Assembly (NCBI GenBank): GCA_016934455.1
Contig: JAFGSX010000304.1
Location: 1 to 33,303, forward strand
Direction: 5' to 3'
Length of the DNA stretch: 33,303 nt
Origin: Deltaproteobacteria bacterium
Lineage (GTDB): Bacteria; Myxococcota; JACRCW01; JAFGSX01
Under the pieces are notes generated by a model. That model searched no databases. It saw only the letters and a program-made list of their open reading frames with translations, and was not told the DNA's origin. Positions 1 through 10,381 of this stretch are shown here, in pieces. Within the stretch, counting starts at the first letter, position 1. The number at the start of each line of letters is the position of its first letter. Position numbers and translations under genes: made by a program.

Positions 1-558
1 GCCGGCGCGGCCGCCGGGATGAAGAGCGCGGCGCGCCGCGGCCCAAACCCAGGGCAACCAGGCGCCGCCGGCGGGGTAGATGGAGGTGTGCAGCAGCAGG
101 TCGAGGTAGCTGCCCGAGAACGCGGTCGCCAGCCCGGCGGCGAGCGCGGCCGCCGGCCGCAGGCCAAAGGTCCGGCCGAGCCAGGTCGCGCCGGCCGCGG
201 CCAGCGCCAGGTGCAGCACCGCCTCGAGCGAGGCGCCGGCGTCGGGCGGCAGCAGCAGCGCGAGCCAGCGCACGGGGTAGAACAGCGCGGCCTCGGGACG
301 CGTCAGCAGCGGCGCGCCGTTGCCGACGGCGGGCGACAGCCAGAGCGGCGCGTCCTGGGCGAGCAGCCGCTCGATGGCGCACAGCAGGCCGACGTTGGTC
401 TGGGTCTGGTCGAGACCGTAATAGTAGTGGCCAAAGACCAGCGGCAGCCCGAGCAGCGCGAGCGCGATGGCCGCGGCCGCCGCACACGCAGCGGCGGTCG
501 CGCGCGCCGCGTGCCGGCGCCACGATAGGTCTCTGGAGCGCGCGCTCTGCATGCCCAT
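1..558 (-). CDS. YfhO-like polytopic membrane protein, N-terminal part
   Basis: The reading frame is open from ATG 558 (an in-frame alternative ATG is at 552) to the window edge, giving 186 residues; the rest lies outside. A basic N-terminus is followed by a hydrophobic segment (about residues 18-42), the short motif HYYYGLDQTQ, then a stretch containing GNGAPLLTRPEAALFYPVRW and LLLPP. At least two further hydrophobic segments follow. The pattern of a membrane anchor plus a 'GNG.PLL..P..ALFYP' loop is what I know from YfhO-type and related multi-pass glycosyltransferase-like proteins, which use lipid-linked sugars at the outer face of the membrane. It lies 49 bp downstream of the GH5-like gene on the same strand, so it is probably the third gene of that operon. 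The fold assignment is moderately sure; substrate and reaction cannot be told from this fragment. Confidence 0.7.
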   Translation of the reverse strand, partial: MGMQSARSRDLSWRRHAARATAAACAAAAAIALALLGLPLVFGHYYYGLDQTQTNVGLLCAIERLLAQDAPLWLSPAVGNGAPLLTRPEAALFYPVRWLALLLPPDAGASLEAVLHLALAAAGATWLGRTFGLRPAAALAAGLATAFSGSYLDLLLHTSIYPAGGAWLPWVWAAARRALHPGGRAG

Positions 559-607
559 ACCCGGCCCTGGGCAGCGCCTCGTTCCGCTGCTCAGCGCAGT
601 CCCGCCG

Positions 608-1678
608 TCACCTCGCCGCCGCCGGGCTGCCCGCGATCTCCTGCTCGTGCGCCCGCGCCCAGGCGCGCAATTGATCGCGCACGCCGGCGTAGTCGCTGGC
701 GTCGTCGTCGGCGCGGAAGCTCCAGGGCAGGGCGCCGCGGTAACCGAGGGCCAGGGCGGCGTCGAGCATCTCGGTCAGCGAGCGCGGACTGTCGCGCGTG
801 GCGAACTCGCCCAGCAGCAGCGGCCTCTCGATCCCCAGCTCGGTCGGCGGCGTCAGTGGTGCGTCGACGTAGTGGTGAAGCTGCAGCAGGTCGAGGCGGC
901 TGTCGCTCCAGTAGGAGAGCATCCAGTCGAGCGCGGCGCTGCCCAGCGTCAGCGGCCGGTTGTTGGCCGCGTGGATGGCGGCCGCCATCTCGTCGACGAA
1001 GGACTGCATGACCGCCGCCGCCACCGGCTCGCCGACCAGCGGAAATGCGTCCGCGATCGCCCACTCGGGCTCGTTGATGATGTCCCAGGCCAGGATGCGG
1101 CGATGGCTGGCGCAGCGCTCGACCAGCGGCCGCACCGCGTTGTCGATCAGCTTTCGCCGCAGCGCCGGGTCGCTCACCATGCGGCTGTGGCCGCCCAGCT
1201 CGACTCCGTCGACGGTGCGGGCGGCATCGAACCACAGGTAGTCGAACAGCACCGGCAGCAGATGGAGGTCTGCCGCCTCGGCCAGCTCGAGCCAGGCATC
1301 GATGTCGGCGAGGGTATCGGCGTCGAGGCCGGTGGTGTTAAGCGCCGCGTCGTGCTGCGGTGCGGCGCGGCCGTCGCCGAACACGAACCAGCGCACGACG
1401 CGCACCCCGTCGTCGCGAAGCTGCGCCAGGTCGGATGCCACCTCGCTGCGGCTGGCCGCCGTCGACAGGCCGTCGTGCCCCCAGGCCGCGCCGAAGTCGT
1501 GGCCATAGCCGCGCCACGGGTAGTTGACGCCGAGCCAGAAGCCTTCCGGGTCGGGCTCGAGCGGCGGATCGATCGGACAGCCCATGGCGCAGATCGCAGC
1601 GCAGGCCAGCGCGATCAGCCGGCGCTCTCCGGCGGCGCCGCGGGATCGCGCCCCCGGGCGCCGGTCAACGGGCGACAC
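608..1678 (-). CDS. GH5-like glycoside hydrolase, putative lipoprotein
   Basis: 356 residues. The N-terminus has basic residues, a hydrophobic stretch (about 21-33) and a cysteine at 34 (AMGC, a weak lipobox), so export and possibly lipidation are predicted. The rest looks like a TIM-barrel glycosidase of the GH5/cellulase-mannanase type. AWDIINEPEW places the acid/base Glu at about 203, LQLHHY lies near 268, and LLLGEFAT places the nucleophile Glu at about 291. FWLGVNYPW near the start matches the first barrel strand of this clan. Both catalytic Glu appear intact, so it is probably active on a beta-mannan or beta-glucan type polysaccharide; the exact substrate is unknown. The start is a GTG at 1678, because there is no ATG before the signal sequence. 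It overlaps the end of the upstream ATP-grasp gene by 14 bp, which suggests coupled translation. Confidence 0.82.
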   Translation of the reverse strand: MSPVDRRPGARSRGAAGERRLIALACAAICAMGCPIDPPLEPDPEGFWLGVNYPWRGYGHDFGAAWGHDGLSTAASRSEVASDLAQLRDDGVRVVRWFVFGDGRAAPQHDAALNTTGLDADTLADIDAWLELAEAADLHLLPVLFDYLWFDAARTVDGVELGGHSRMVSDPALRRKLIDNAVRPLVERCASHRRILAWDIINEPEWAIADAFPLVGEPVAAAVMQSFVDEMAAAIHAANNRPLTLGSAALDWMLSYWSDSRLDLLQLHHYVDAPLTPPTELGIERPLLLGEFATRDSPRSLTEMLDAALALGYRGALPWSFRADDDASDYAGVRDQLRAWARAHEQEIAGSPAAAR

Positions 1679-3068
1679 CGCGCAGGATCGCGACGATGCC
1701 GCCGCCGCGCGCCACGTTGACGACCGGCGCCTTGCTGGCGCGGCCGAGGACGCCGGTGCAGCCGGGCAGCGCGATCACGCCCCAGTTGGCGAAGCGCCGC
1801 GTCAGCACGGTGCGCCGGCCGCGCGGCTCGGGGTAGGGGATCTCGACCGGCGCGATGTGGGTCTGCACCACCCAGGTGCCGGGCTCGCGCAGGGCCTGGT
1901 TGAGCGTGCGGTCCCAGACCGACTGCGAGACCACCGGGCCGATGGTGACGCCGTCGCCGCCGCAGGCGCGGTTGGGCTTGAGCACCAGGCGGCCGCGGTT
2001 GCGGCGCGTGAACTCGGTCAGGTCGACGCTGCGGCCGTCGGGATCGTCGCTGCGGCCCGCGCGCAGCAGGCGCGTCCACGGCACGCAGGCGCGGTACACC
2101 GTGCGCTCGGAGGCCGACAGCCGGCGCTGCACCTGGGGCAGGGCCATGACGTGGAAGATGCTCTTGTGGTCGAACTCGCCGGCCAGCGACGAGATCACCT
2201 GGTTCTTCCGGAAGGCGAGCCGCATCGCGTCGAGCCGGCCGTGGCGGCGCTCCAGGTCCACCAGGTCGCGCAGCTCGATGTTGCGGTAGAAGGCGTCGAT
2301 CGGCGTGTCTCGGTGCCAGACCTCGCCGCGCACCAGGCGCAGGTCGCGCGGATCGATCAGCCTGGCCTTCACGCCGTGCCGCTCGAAGGCCTGCATGATG
2401 TAGCCGGCCTCGGTGATGCCGGCGGTCCAGGTCTTGTCCTCGAGCCAGCCGAGCGTGCGCAGGCGGCGGCCGATGCGCCGGCAGTGAGCCTGGAAAAAGC
2501 GCACCAGGTGCCGGTGCAGGTTGCCCATCGGCGAGAGCCGGATCGCGCGCTCGCCGGCGTCGCGCAGCACGGTCCGCGCCACGCCGGCGACGATGCGCTC
2601 CGCGGCCGGAGCGTAGTTGAGGCCGCCGATGGCGACGCCGTTGCCCTCGAAAAGCTGGACCCGCGGCCGACCCTGCCGCCTGAGCTCGACGTTCATGTCC
2701 CAGCGGCCGATGACGCGGTGGCTGCGCCGGTGCGCCGGCGGCCAGCAGTCGGCCAGCCATCGCTCCTCGCCCTCCTCGAGTTGCAGCAGCGCGCGCACCT
2801 CGGCGTCCCGGCGGCGCCACTCGGGAAAGCGGCGGGTGATACCCGCCATGACCAGCGCGATCTCGCGCACCGCCGCGATCTCGTCGACCGTCATCACCAC
2901 CGGCGCCAGCACCAGGTTGGTCACCTCGACCGGCTTGCCCTCGGGCTGGTAGGTGATGCCGAGCTCGAGGCTCTCGTCGTGCACGCGCTGCAGCACGGCG
3001 CTCATCGCGTTCATGTCCAGATCCCCCATGTGCTCGGCGACGAGCTCGGCGATGCTCAGACCCTGCAT
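1665..3068 (-). CDS. ATP-grasp-like protein (possibly circularly permuted type)
   Basis: 467 residues from ATG 3068. An upstream in-frame extension to 3326 is rejected because it is arginine/proline-rich and runs through the divergent promoter region. There is no signal peptide. Features that fit an ATP-grasp fold are RLVLKPNRACGGDGVTIG (about residues 356-373; a Lys and a Gly-rich loop for ATP) and WVVQTHIAPVEIPYPEP. Before these lie GWLEDKTWTAGITEAGYIMQ and AFRKNQVISSLAGEFDHKS, resembling the pre-ATP-grasp segment of circularly permuted or glutathionylspermidine-synthase-like members. Such enzymes form amide bonds through an acyl-phosphate. No canonical partner gene (transglutaminase, alpha-E) is nearby; the partners here are a GH5-like glycosidase and a YfhO-like membrane protein. 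The fold call is fairly good, the reaction unknown. Confidence 0.68.
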   Translation of the reverse strand: MQGLSIAELVAEHMGDLDMNAMSAVLQRVHDESLELGITYQPEGKPVEVTNLVLAPVVMTVDEIAAVREIALVMAGITRRFPEWRRRDAEVRALLQLEEGEERWLADCWPPAHRRSHRVIGRWDMNVELRRQGRPRVQLFEGNGVAIGGLNYAPAAERIVAGVARTVLRDAGERAIRLSPMGNLHRHLVRFFQAHCRRIGRRLRTLGWLEDKTWTAGITEAGYIMQAFERHGVKARLIDPRDLRLVRGEVWHRDTPIDAFYRNIELRDLVDLERRHGRLDAMRLAFRKNQVISSLAGEFDHKSIFHVMALPQVQRRLSASERTVYRACVPWTRLLRAGRSDDPDGRSVDLTEFTRRNRGRLVLKPNRACGGDGVTIGPVVSQSVWDRTLNQALREPGTWVVQTHIAPVEIPYPEPRGRRTVLTRRFANWGVIALPGCTGVLGRASKAPVVNVARGGGIVAILRGVAR

Positions 3069-3113
3069 GGCGAGTCGATCCCCGCGGGCGCCCTGACGCG
3101 CCGGAGCCGGTGC

Positions 3114-3141
3114 TTTATCACGTCGCTGTGGCGCCGGGCAA
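3114..3141 (-). promoter_or_regulatory. Candidate sigma-70 promoter for the ATP-grasp operon
   Basis: On the minus strand, TTGCCC (3141-3136) and GATAAA (3119-3114) are separated by 16 bp. The predicted transcript start is about 40 nt before ATG 3068. It is divergent from the candidate plus-strand promoter about 25 bp away. Matches to consensus are only four of six in each box, so this is a plausible prediction only. Confidence 0.4.
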
Positions 3142-3166
3142 AGTGATTTCGGTACCCGGTTCCACT

Positions 3167-3194
3167 TTGAAGTCGGTGCCGGCCTGCGTAAGAT
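3167..3194 (+). promoter_or_regulatory. Candidate sigma-70 promoter for the CsgG-like gene
   Basis: TTGAAG (3167-3172) and TAAGAT (3189-3194) are separated by 16 bp in a relatively AT-richer patch of the 197-bp divergent gap 3069-3265. The predicted transcript start is about 65 nt before ATG 3266, which has a good ribosome-binding site (GGAG at 3256-3259). Confidence 0.45.
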
Positions 3195-3265
3195 GGTGGC
3201 TCCGGATCCGGCGCCGGGTCGCGCGCCCGCGGCGCCGGTGGTCATAGCATGGTGTGGAGTGAAGC

Positions 3266-4033
3266 ATGGAGCGTCCCTGTATAGCCGCGCTCGCGCTGAT
3301 CCTGCTGGCCCAATCCGCGGCCGCATCCGAGAACCAACCGAGCTGGCACGTCGTGGTGCTGCCGTTCACCGTGGCCAAGGGCGTCGACGAGAAGAGCGGG
3401 CGCCTGCTCGACGACGTGCTGCTGACCGAGCTGACGGCCGCGGTGGCGCCCGGCATCCGGGTGGTCGGGGCGTCGGACGTGGCGGCCGTGCTCGGCTTCG
3501 AGCAACAGAAGCAGATGGCGAGCTGCGACCAGACCTCGTGCCTGGTCGAGATCGGCAACGCGCTGGGCGCCAGCCACATCCTGGTGCCCAGCCTGGGCAT
3601 GTTCGGCAAGCAGTTCATCATCTCGGCCAAGTTCATCGATGTGCGCGACGCCAGCGTGCTCTGGCGCAAGGTGATCTACACCGAGGCCACCGAGGAGGCG
3701 CTGCTCGAGGGTGTGCGGCAGAGCGTGCGCGATCTGGTGCGGGACCGGGGTTGGGGCAACGCGGACCCGGCGGCGGCCGCAGGCGCGGGGGGCGGCCCCG
3801 ACCCGCTGCTTCTGGTCGGAGGCGGCGTCGGTGGGCTGGGGCTGCTGGCAGCGATCGGATGCGGCGCGGGCGCGCTCTACTTCGACAGCCAGCTCGGCGC
3901 TGCCGACGAGAGCTGGCAACAGCGCGACCAGGCTGGACAGCTCGAGGCCGGCCTGCTGGTCGGCGTGGGCATCGGAGCGCTGGCGCTGGTGACCGGCGGC
4001 GTGCTGGCCGGAATCGCGCTGGCCGGCGAGTGA
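3266..4033 (+). CDS. Secreted CsgG/TolB-like envelope protein with C-terminal membrane segments
   Basis: 255 residues. The N-terminus is a Sec-type signal peptide (hydrophobic residues about 7-20, then AAASEN). Residues about 27-155 carry the pattern of a CsgG/TolB-N-like alpha/beta domain: VVVLPF, a strand-helix with RVVGASDVAAVLGFEQQKQ, a paired-cysteine segment ASCDQTSCLVEIGNALGASH, then ILVPSL and ISAKFIDVRDASVLWR. This arrangement is common in myxobacterial envelope proteins. The C-terminal third has a Gly-rich hydrophobic stretch (about 175-200) and another near the end (about 228-252), probably membrane helices. The start is ATG 3266 with GGAG six bases upstream. It lies 56 bp before the beta-helix lipoprotein and is probably co-transcribed with it. 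The fold is recognised only by pattern; the biological role is unknown. Confidence 0.7.
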   Translation: MERPCIAALALILLAQSAAASENQPSWHVVVLPFTVAKGVDEKSGRLLDDVLLTELTAAVAPGIRVVGASDVAAVLGFEQQKQMASCDQTSCLVEIGNALGASHILVPSLGMFGKQFIISAKFIDVRDASVLWRKVIYTEATEEALLEGVRQSVRDLVRDRGWGNADPAAAAGAGGGPDPLLLVGGGVGGLGLLAAIGCGAGALYFDSQLGAADESWQQRDQAGQLEAGLLVGVGIGALALVTGGVLAGIALAGE

Positions 4034-4089
4034 GCGCCGAGACAGCACGGACCCGGGGTCGGACAACGGAATCGAGCACGGAGCGCTTC

Positions 4090-7014
4090 ATGCGGCAGAT
4101 GGCGATGCGGATGGTGCTGGCCGGGCTGGTCTGGACGCTGGCCGGCTGCAACTTTTTTGGCTGGGTGGGCGGCGGCAGCGGGCTGCCGTGCCAGAACGAC
4201 CAGAACTGCCCATCGTCCATGTACTGCGCCGACAATCACACCTGCCAGCCCGGCGCGCCGGCCGGCGACGCTGGCGCCAGCGACGCGGCGCGCGCTGATG
4301 CGGCCGGCTCCGACTATGGCGCCCGCGACACCAGCAGCGCGGATCAGAGCGCGGCGGACAGGAGCGGCGTCGACGCCGGAACCGACGCCGCCGGAACCGA
4401 TGCCGCCGGAACCGACGCTGGCGGAACCGATGCCGCAACAAACGACTCCGCCGAAACCGATGCCGCCGGAACCGACGCCGGCGGAACCGATGCCGCAACA
4501 AACGACTCCGCCGAAACCGATGCCGCCGGAACCGACGCTGGCAGCGCCGACAGCGGCTGTCCCGATCTCGACGGCGACGGCTACGGCGCCGGCACCTGCG
4601 CGGGCGGCACCGACTGCGACGACACCGATCCCGACGTCCACCCCGGCGCCATCGATTTTCCGGACGATGGAGTCGACCAGGACTGCGATAACAACTTTGC
4701 CTCGGCGGCCAGCGCGAACGGGATCTTTATCATCAGCAGTGGAGCTGACAACGGCGACTGCACAGCCAACGCGCCGTGTGCCACCCTGGCCTATGGCCTC
4801 TACAGGGCGGGTGCTCTGGGCAAAAGCGACATCTATCTGACCGAAGGCAAGTACACGGGTGTCACCATCACCAACAGCGTCAATCTGTACGGAGGATACA
4901 GAAGCGTGACCTCGCTAGACTGGTCCATGCGCAATCCCGCGATCTACGTCAGCCGGATCGAGGAGGACGCAGTACAAGGTCTGGGCGCCGCTATCAAAGT
5001 CACGGCGACCGCCCAGGTCGTGATCGATGGCTGCACGCTGATCGGACCGCAGAGCGACAACCAGGTCGAGATGAGCGCCGGCGTCACCAACTCGGGCAAC
5101 CTGTGGCTGCGGCGGGTGGACGTACGTGGCGGCCGCGGTGTGGGTAACATGCTTGGTGTTCACAGCACGGGCGTTAGCCTGCGCATCTCACAGAGCCGAA
5201 TCGCGGGCGGTCTGGCGACTGGCGTTCAACGCAGCGGCGGCGTGATCGTCGAGAGCGGCGATCTGACCATCGACCGGAGCGAGATCCACGGCGGCCGCAG
5301 CTCGACCACCACGACAGGGGTGTCATACAGCAGCGGCGCTGTCGCGGTGCTGGTCAACAACGCCATCCACGGCGGCTGGGCCATTGGCACCAACGCGGGC
5401 GATGCGACCGCGGTGCTCCACCGGAGCGGTCAACTGTATGCGGTGCACAACACGATCTTTGGCGGCGATGCCTATCAGTCTGCTGTCGGTGTCGATATCG
5501 GATCCCGGGCGAGCATCGTCGACAACCTGATCGAACCCGGGACAGTGACGTCCGGCCTGCGGTACGGTATACAGGTCGGGGCCACGGTTGAGCAGGCAAG
5601 TATCGGGCTGGTAGGCAACACCTTCAACAGGCCGTCGGGGTCTACCGCGTTCTCCTTGCATGTTGCGAGCGCTCCTTTCAATGTCACTGCAACTACCTGC
5701 CAGGGCTGGACGTCGTGCCAGGAGATCAGAGACAACCAAGAGCGCATCGTCGATCCCGGAGTTGCACCAGCGGTCATGGCCTGGGATGTCGCCGCGGGAC
5801 GGCGCGAGCCGACGCCGTCCATCACTGGAATGGACAGCGCGGTGGACGCGACGGCGTACCTGCCAAGCCAGGCGCGCGGTTTGCGGCTCCGGGACATCGA
5901 CGGCGAGCCGCGGCCGATCAGCGGTGGCGACACGGGCGCGGACGAGGTGACAGGCGTGTTCGTCCGCGCCACGGGTTGCGTCTCCCAAGGTGGAGGCTCG
6001 CCGGCAAACCCGTTTTGCACCATCAGCGCCGCGCTTGCCTCGTTGTCCTTCTCCGCGGAAGGGAGCCATAGGATTTATGTGGCCTGCAGCGCTCCCTCGT
6101 ACGACTCGCCGCTAAGTGTCACGTACGATGCCAGTCTGTTTGGCGGTTACGGCGAAGACTGGACCCGCGTGTTGCCGTCTCTCACCTCTCTTGTCGTGGC
6201 CAACCAACGCGCTCTCTATGTTGGCACTGGCGCGCGGGTCGTGATGCAGGGCTTTGCGCTCTCTTGCACAGGTCAGGACCGCTGCGTGGAGCAGGTGGCC
6301 GGAAGCGAGCTGCTGCTGGCCGACAGCGCGGTGGCTTCGGGGGGCAACGGCAGCAGTTGCCAGACGATCGACTCCACGGGCCGTCTGTTTCTGCAGCGCG
6401 TGGTGGCCAGCGGCAGTGATACCAGTAGCACCAGCTCCGCACTGTGGGTCCGCCCCACAGGATCCGCGGTGGTCGCCAACAGCGCGTTGATCGGGGGTGC
6501 CTCATCGTCGATGTCGGTGGGCGCGGCCAGCCAGGGCACGCTCCTGCTGGTGAACAACTACTTGAGCGGCAACGGCAATAACATCACCGCCCTGATGATC
6601 CAGGGCGGCAGCGCGGTGTTGGTCAACAACATTCTGGCCGCCGGCGATGGCTTGGCGGGCGTCGGCTGCAGGGTGAACCAGGGAACGGTGATGGCAGTGC
6701 ACAACAATTACTTCTGGGCCTGCACGAGCTGTTGCCTCGCCATGACGCCGGAATTTACCTGCATTCAGAACACCGCGAACTTGAACACGACGGACAACTG
6801 GACTACAGGGACCGATGTCGGCGGCAACCTGTCGGGTGCCGCTGACTGCGCCATTCCCAGCGCCGGCTATCACCTGGGGACGTCGCCCAACTCCTGCGGT
6901 GACAACGGCGTCGATCCGGCACCGTGGTACGACGGCGTTCTCGTCGAGCGGGACATCGACGGCCAACCGCGCCCGCAGGGCTTCTGGGACATCGGCCCGG
7001 ACGAGGTACCATAG
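4090..7014 (+). CDS. Lipoprotein with MopE-type metal-binding motif and tandem beta-helix modules
   Basis: 974 residues from ATG 4090, chosen because GGAG (4080-4083) precedes it and a lipoprotein signal follows (TLAGC, lipid Cys20). Residues 34-52 form a small Cys cluster (C-x5-C-x5-C-x5-C). Residues 53-156 are an Asp/Ala/Gly/Thr spacer with a 20-residue repeat. Residues 157-201 match the MopE-type putative metal-binding motif (CPDLDGDGYG, CDDTDPDVHPGA, DDGVDQDCDNN). The rest is rich in Asn/Gly/Val/Ser turns typical of a right-handed parallel beta-helix. Two modules are visible: the first opens at CTANAPCATLAYGL and closes at RDIDGEPRP (about residue 600), the second opens at NPFCTISAALASL and closes at RDIDGQPRPQGFWDIGPDEV at the very end. 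This closing motif is typical of choice-of-anchor-Q beta-helix proteins. It is probably surface-exposed; ligand unknown. Third codon positions look less GC-biased than in neighbouring housekeeping genes. Confidence 0.88.
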   Translation: MRQMAMRMVLAGLVWTLAGCNFFGWVGGGSGLPCQNDQNCPSSMYCADNHTCQPGAPAGDAGASDAARADAAGSDYGARDTSSADQSAADRSGVDAGTDAAGTDAAGTDAGGTDAATNDSAETDAAGTDAGGTDAATNDSAETDAAGTDAGSADSGCPDLDGDGYGAGTCAGGTDCDDTDPDVHPGAIDFPDDGVDQDCDNNFASAASANGIFIISSGADNGDCTANAPCATLAYGLYRAGALGKSDIYLTEGKYTGVTITNSVNLYGGYRSVTSLDWSMRNPAIYVSRIEEDAVQGLGAAIKVTATAQVVIDGCTLIGPQSDNQVEMSAGVTNSGNLWLRRVDVRGGRGVGNMLGVHSTGVSLRISQSRIAGGLATGVQRSGGVIVESGDLTIDRSEIHGGRSSTTTTGVSYSSGAVAVLVNNAIHGGWAIGTNAGDATAVLHRSGQLYAVHNTIFGGDAYQSAVGVDIGSRASIVDNLIEPGTVTSGLRYGIQVGATVEQASIGLVGNTFNRPSGSTAFSLHVASAPFNVTATTCQGWTSCQEIRDNQERIVDPGVAPAVMAWDVAAGRREPTPSITGMDSAVDATAYLPSQARGLRLRDIDGEPRPISGGDTGADEVTGVFVRATGCVSQGGGSPANPFCTISAALASLSFSAEGSHRIYVACSAPSYDSPLSVTYDASLFGGYGEDWTRVLPSLTSLVVANQRALYVGTGARVVMQGFALSCTGQDRCVEQVAGSELLLADSAVASGGNGSSCQTIDSTGRLFLQRVVASGSDTSSTSSALWVRPTGSAVVANSALIGGASSSMSVGAASQGTLLLVNNYLSGNGNNITALMIQGGSAVLVNNILAAGDGLAGVGCRVNQGTVMAVHNNYFWACTSCCLAMTPEFTCIQNTANLNTTDNWTTGTDVGGNLSGAADCAIPSAGYHLGTSPNSCGDNGVDPAPWYDGVLVERDIDGQPRPQGFWDIGPDEVP
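4381..4542 (+). repeat. 60-bp in-frame tandem repeat in the lipoprotein spacer
   Basis: About 2.7 copies of a 60-bp unit beginning at 4381, 4441 and 4501. The copies at 4441 and 4501 are near-identical over about 41 bp (one C/T difference seen); the copy at 4381 differs by three bases in its first 20. Each unit encodes 20 residues ending in GTDAGGTDAAT. Because 60 is divisible by three, gain or loss of a unit would change spacer length without a frameshift. Confidence 0.9.
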
Positions 7015-7106
7015 GTCGTTCTGGCTAATCTTGAGCGGCGGGAGTACATAGCGCCGACTCATATACAGCACGGGAGCGCGCTCGGGGTGGGCGCCGACGC
7101 CAGCCG

Positions 7107-8948
<1,842 letters not shown>

Positions 8949-8956
8949 AGAGCAAA

Positions 8957-10345
8957 ATGAACTTCTCAGAATTTGGTCTTCATCCATCGATCATGGCCGG
9001 CGTCGAGGCGGCGGGCTATCTCACACCGACGCCGATCCAGGCGCAGGCCATCCCGCCCGTGCTGCGCGGCCGCGATGTCATGGGGCTGGCGCAGACCGGC
9101 ACCGGCAAGACCGCGGTCTTTGCATTGCCGATCCTGCAGCGGCTGCTTGACGGTCCGCGGCGCCAGGTGCGGGCGCTGATCGTGGCGCCGACGCGCGAGC
9201 TGGCCGAGCAGATCCATACCGCGTTTGGCGAATACGGCCGGCGCACCGGGCTGCGCAGCATCGCCGTCTACGGTGGCGTCGGCATGAGCCCGCAGATCGA
9301 CAAGCTGCGCCGGGGCGTCGAGATCGTGGTCGCCTGTCCGGGCCGGTTGCTCGACCATGTGGCGCAGCGCACCATCGACCTGTCCCGGGTCGAGGTGCTC
9401 GTGCTCGACGAGGCCGACCGCATGTTCGACATGGGCTTTTTGCCGGACATCCGCAAGATCATCAAGGCGCTGCCGGCCAAGCGGCAGACGCTGCTGTTCT
9501 CGGCCACCATGCCCGACGACATCCGGCTGCTGACGCAGCAGGTGCTGCAGCAGCCGATCACGGTACAGGTGCAGCACACGGCGCCGCTCGCCAGCGTGAC
9601 GCACGCGCTGTTTCCGGTCGAGCAGCATCTCAAGACCGAGCTGCTGCTGGCGCTGCTCGAGCAGACCGACGCCGGGTCAGTGCTGGTGTTCACGCGCACC
9701 AAGCACCGCGCCAAGCGGCTCGGCCAGCGGCTGGAGAAGGCCGGCTATCGCGCCTCGTCGATCCAGGGCAACCTGTCACAGAACCGGCGGCAGGCGGCGC
9801 TCGACGGTTTTCGCGACGGCACCTACCAGGTGCTGGTGGCGACCGACATCGCGGCGCGCGGCATCGACGTCACCGGTATCTCGCACGTCATCAACTACGA
9901 CATGCCGGACACCGCCGACGCCTACACCCACCGCATCGGCCGCACCGGCCGCGCCGCCATGACCGGCGACGCCTTTACCTTCATCACCCGCGACGACGAG
10001 GAAATGGTACGCGCCATCGAGCGCGTGCTGGGCGAAAAGGTCGACCGGCGCTGGCTCAAGGACTTTGACTACAAGCGGCAGGCACCGGCGCGCGACACGG
10101 AATTTGCCCGGCCGCCGCGCGAGCCGCGGCGACCGTCAGGGAGGAGCAAGCCGGCCAGCCAGCGGCTTGCGCCGCAGCGGCCGCAGCGGACGCCGCAACG
10201 GTCCGTCCCGCGGTCGGTCACGCGACCCGCAACCAACGCGCCAGCGCCGCTGGGTGGTGCTCGGTCGGGGCTGCCGTCGTCGTCAGCGCCGGCGCGCGGC
10301 CCATCCCGTCCGCGCTCTTTTGGGCCTGGTCGGCGCGGGCGCTGA
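8957..10345 (+). CDS. rhlE: DEAD-box ATP-dependent RNA helicase, RhlE type
   Basis: 462 residues. The start is ATG 8957, eight bases after the typA stop; longer in-frame readings would run through typA and are rejected. All helicase motifs are visible: the Q motif region (F-x-x-FGLHP...[11 protein letters not shown]), AQTGTGKT (45-52), [19 protein letters not shown] (151-154), SAT (182-184), then in RecA domain 2 [19 protein letters not shown] and HRIGRTGR. From about residue 375 the protein becomes a basic Arg/Pro-rich low-complexity tail, typical of RhlE-like helicases and likely to help RNA binding. The role is unwinding of structured RNA in ribosome assembly or RNA turnover in the cytoplasm. 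The subfamily call RhlE is by overall resemblance and is less certain than the DEAD-box call. Confidence 0.93.
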   Translation: MNFSEFGLHPSIMAGVEAAGYLTPTPIQAQAIPPVLRGRDVMGLAQTGTGKTAVFALPILQRLLDGPRRQVRALIVAPTRELAEQIHTAFGEYGRRTGLRSIAVYGGVGMSPQIDKLRRGVEIVVACPGRLLDHVAQRTIDLSRVEVLVLDEADRMFDMGFLPDIRKIIKALPAKRQTLLFSATMPDDIRLLTQQVLQQPITVQVQHTAPLASVTHALFPVEQHLKTELLLALLEQTDAGSVLVFTRTKHRAKRLGQRLEKAGYRASSIQGNLSQNRRQAALDGFRDGTYQVLVATDIAARGIDVTGISHVINYDMPDTADAYTHRIGRTGRAAMTGDAFTFITRDDEEMVRAIERVLGEKVDRRWLKDFDYKRQAPARDTEFARPPREPRRPSGRSKPASQRLAPQRPQRTPQRSVPRSVTRPATNAPAPLGGARSGLPSSSAPARGPSRPRSFGPGRRGR

Positions 10346-10381
10346 GCCGTCACCCCGATCCTGGGTCGAGGCTGGTCACGA

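Noticed and set aside
467-3146. Long plus-strand reading frames (417 and 540 codons) opposite the GH5-like and ATP-grasp genes
   Set aside because: They are Arg/Ala/His/Gln-rich antisense shadows of recognisable minus-strand genes, a usual effect of very high GC in third positions.
3193-4089. Upstream extension of the beta-helix lipoprotein frame to 3193
   Set aside because: It would overlap the whole CsgG-like gene in another frame; ATG 4090 has a ribosome-binding site and starts a lipoprotein signal.
4546-4695. Direct copper-binding role by analogy to MopE
   Set aside because: The motif type is shared by many secreted proteins and resembles calcium-binding acidic repeats; the metal cannot be told from sequence.
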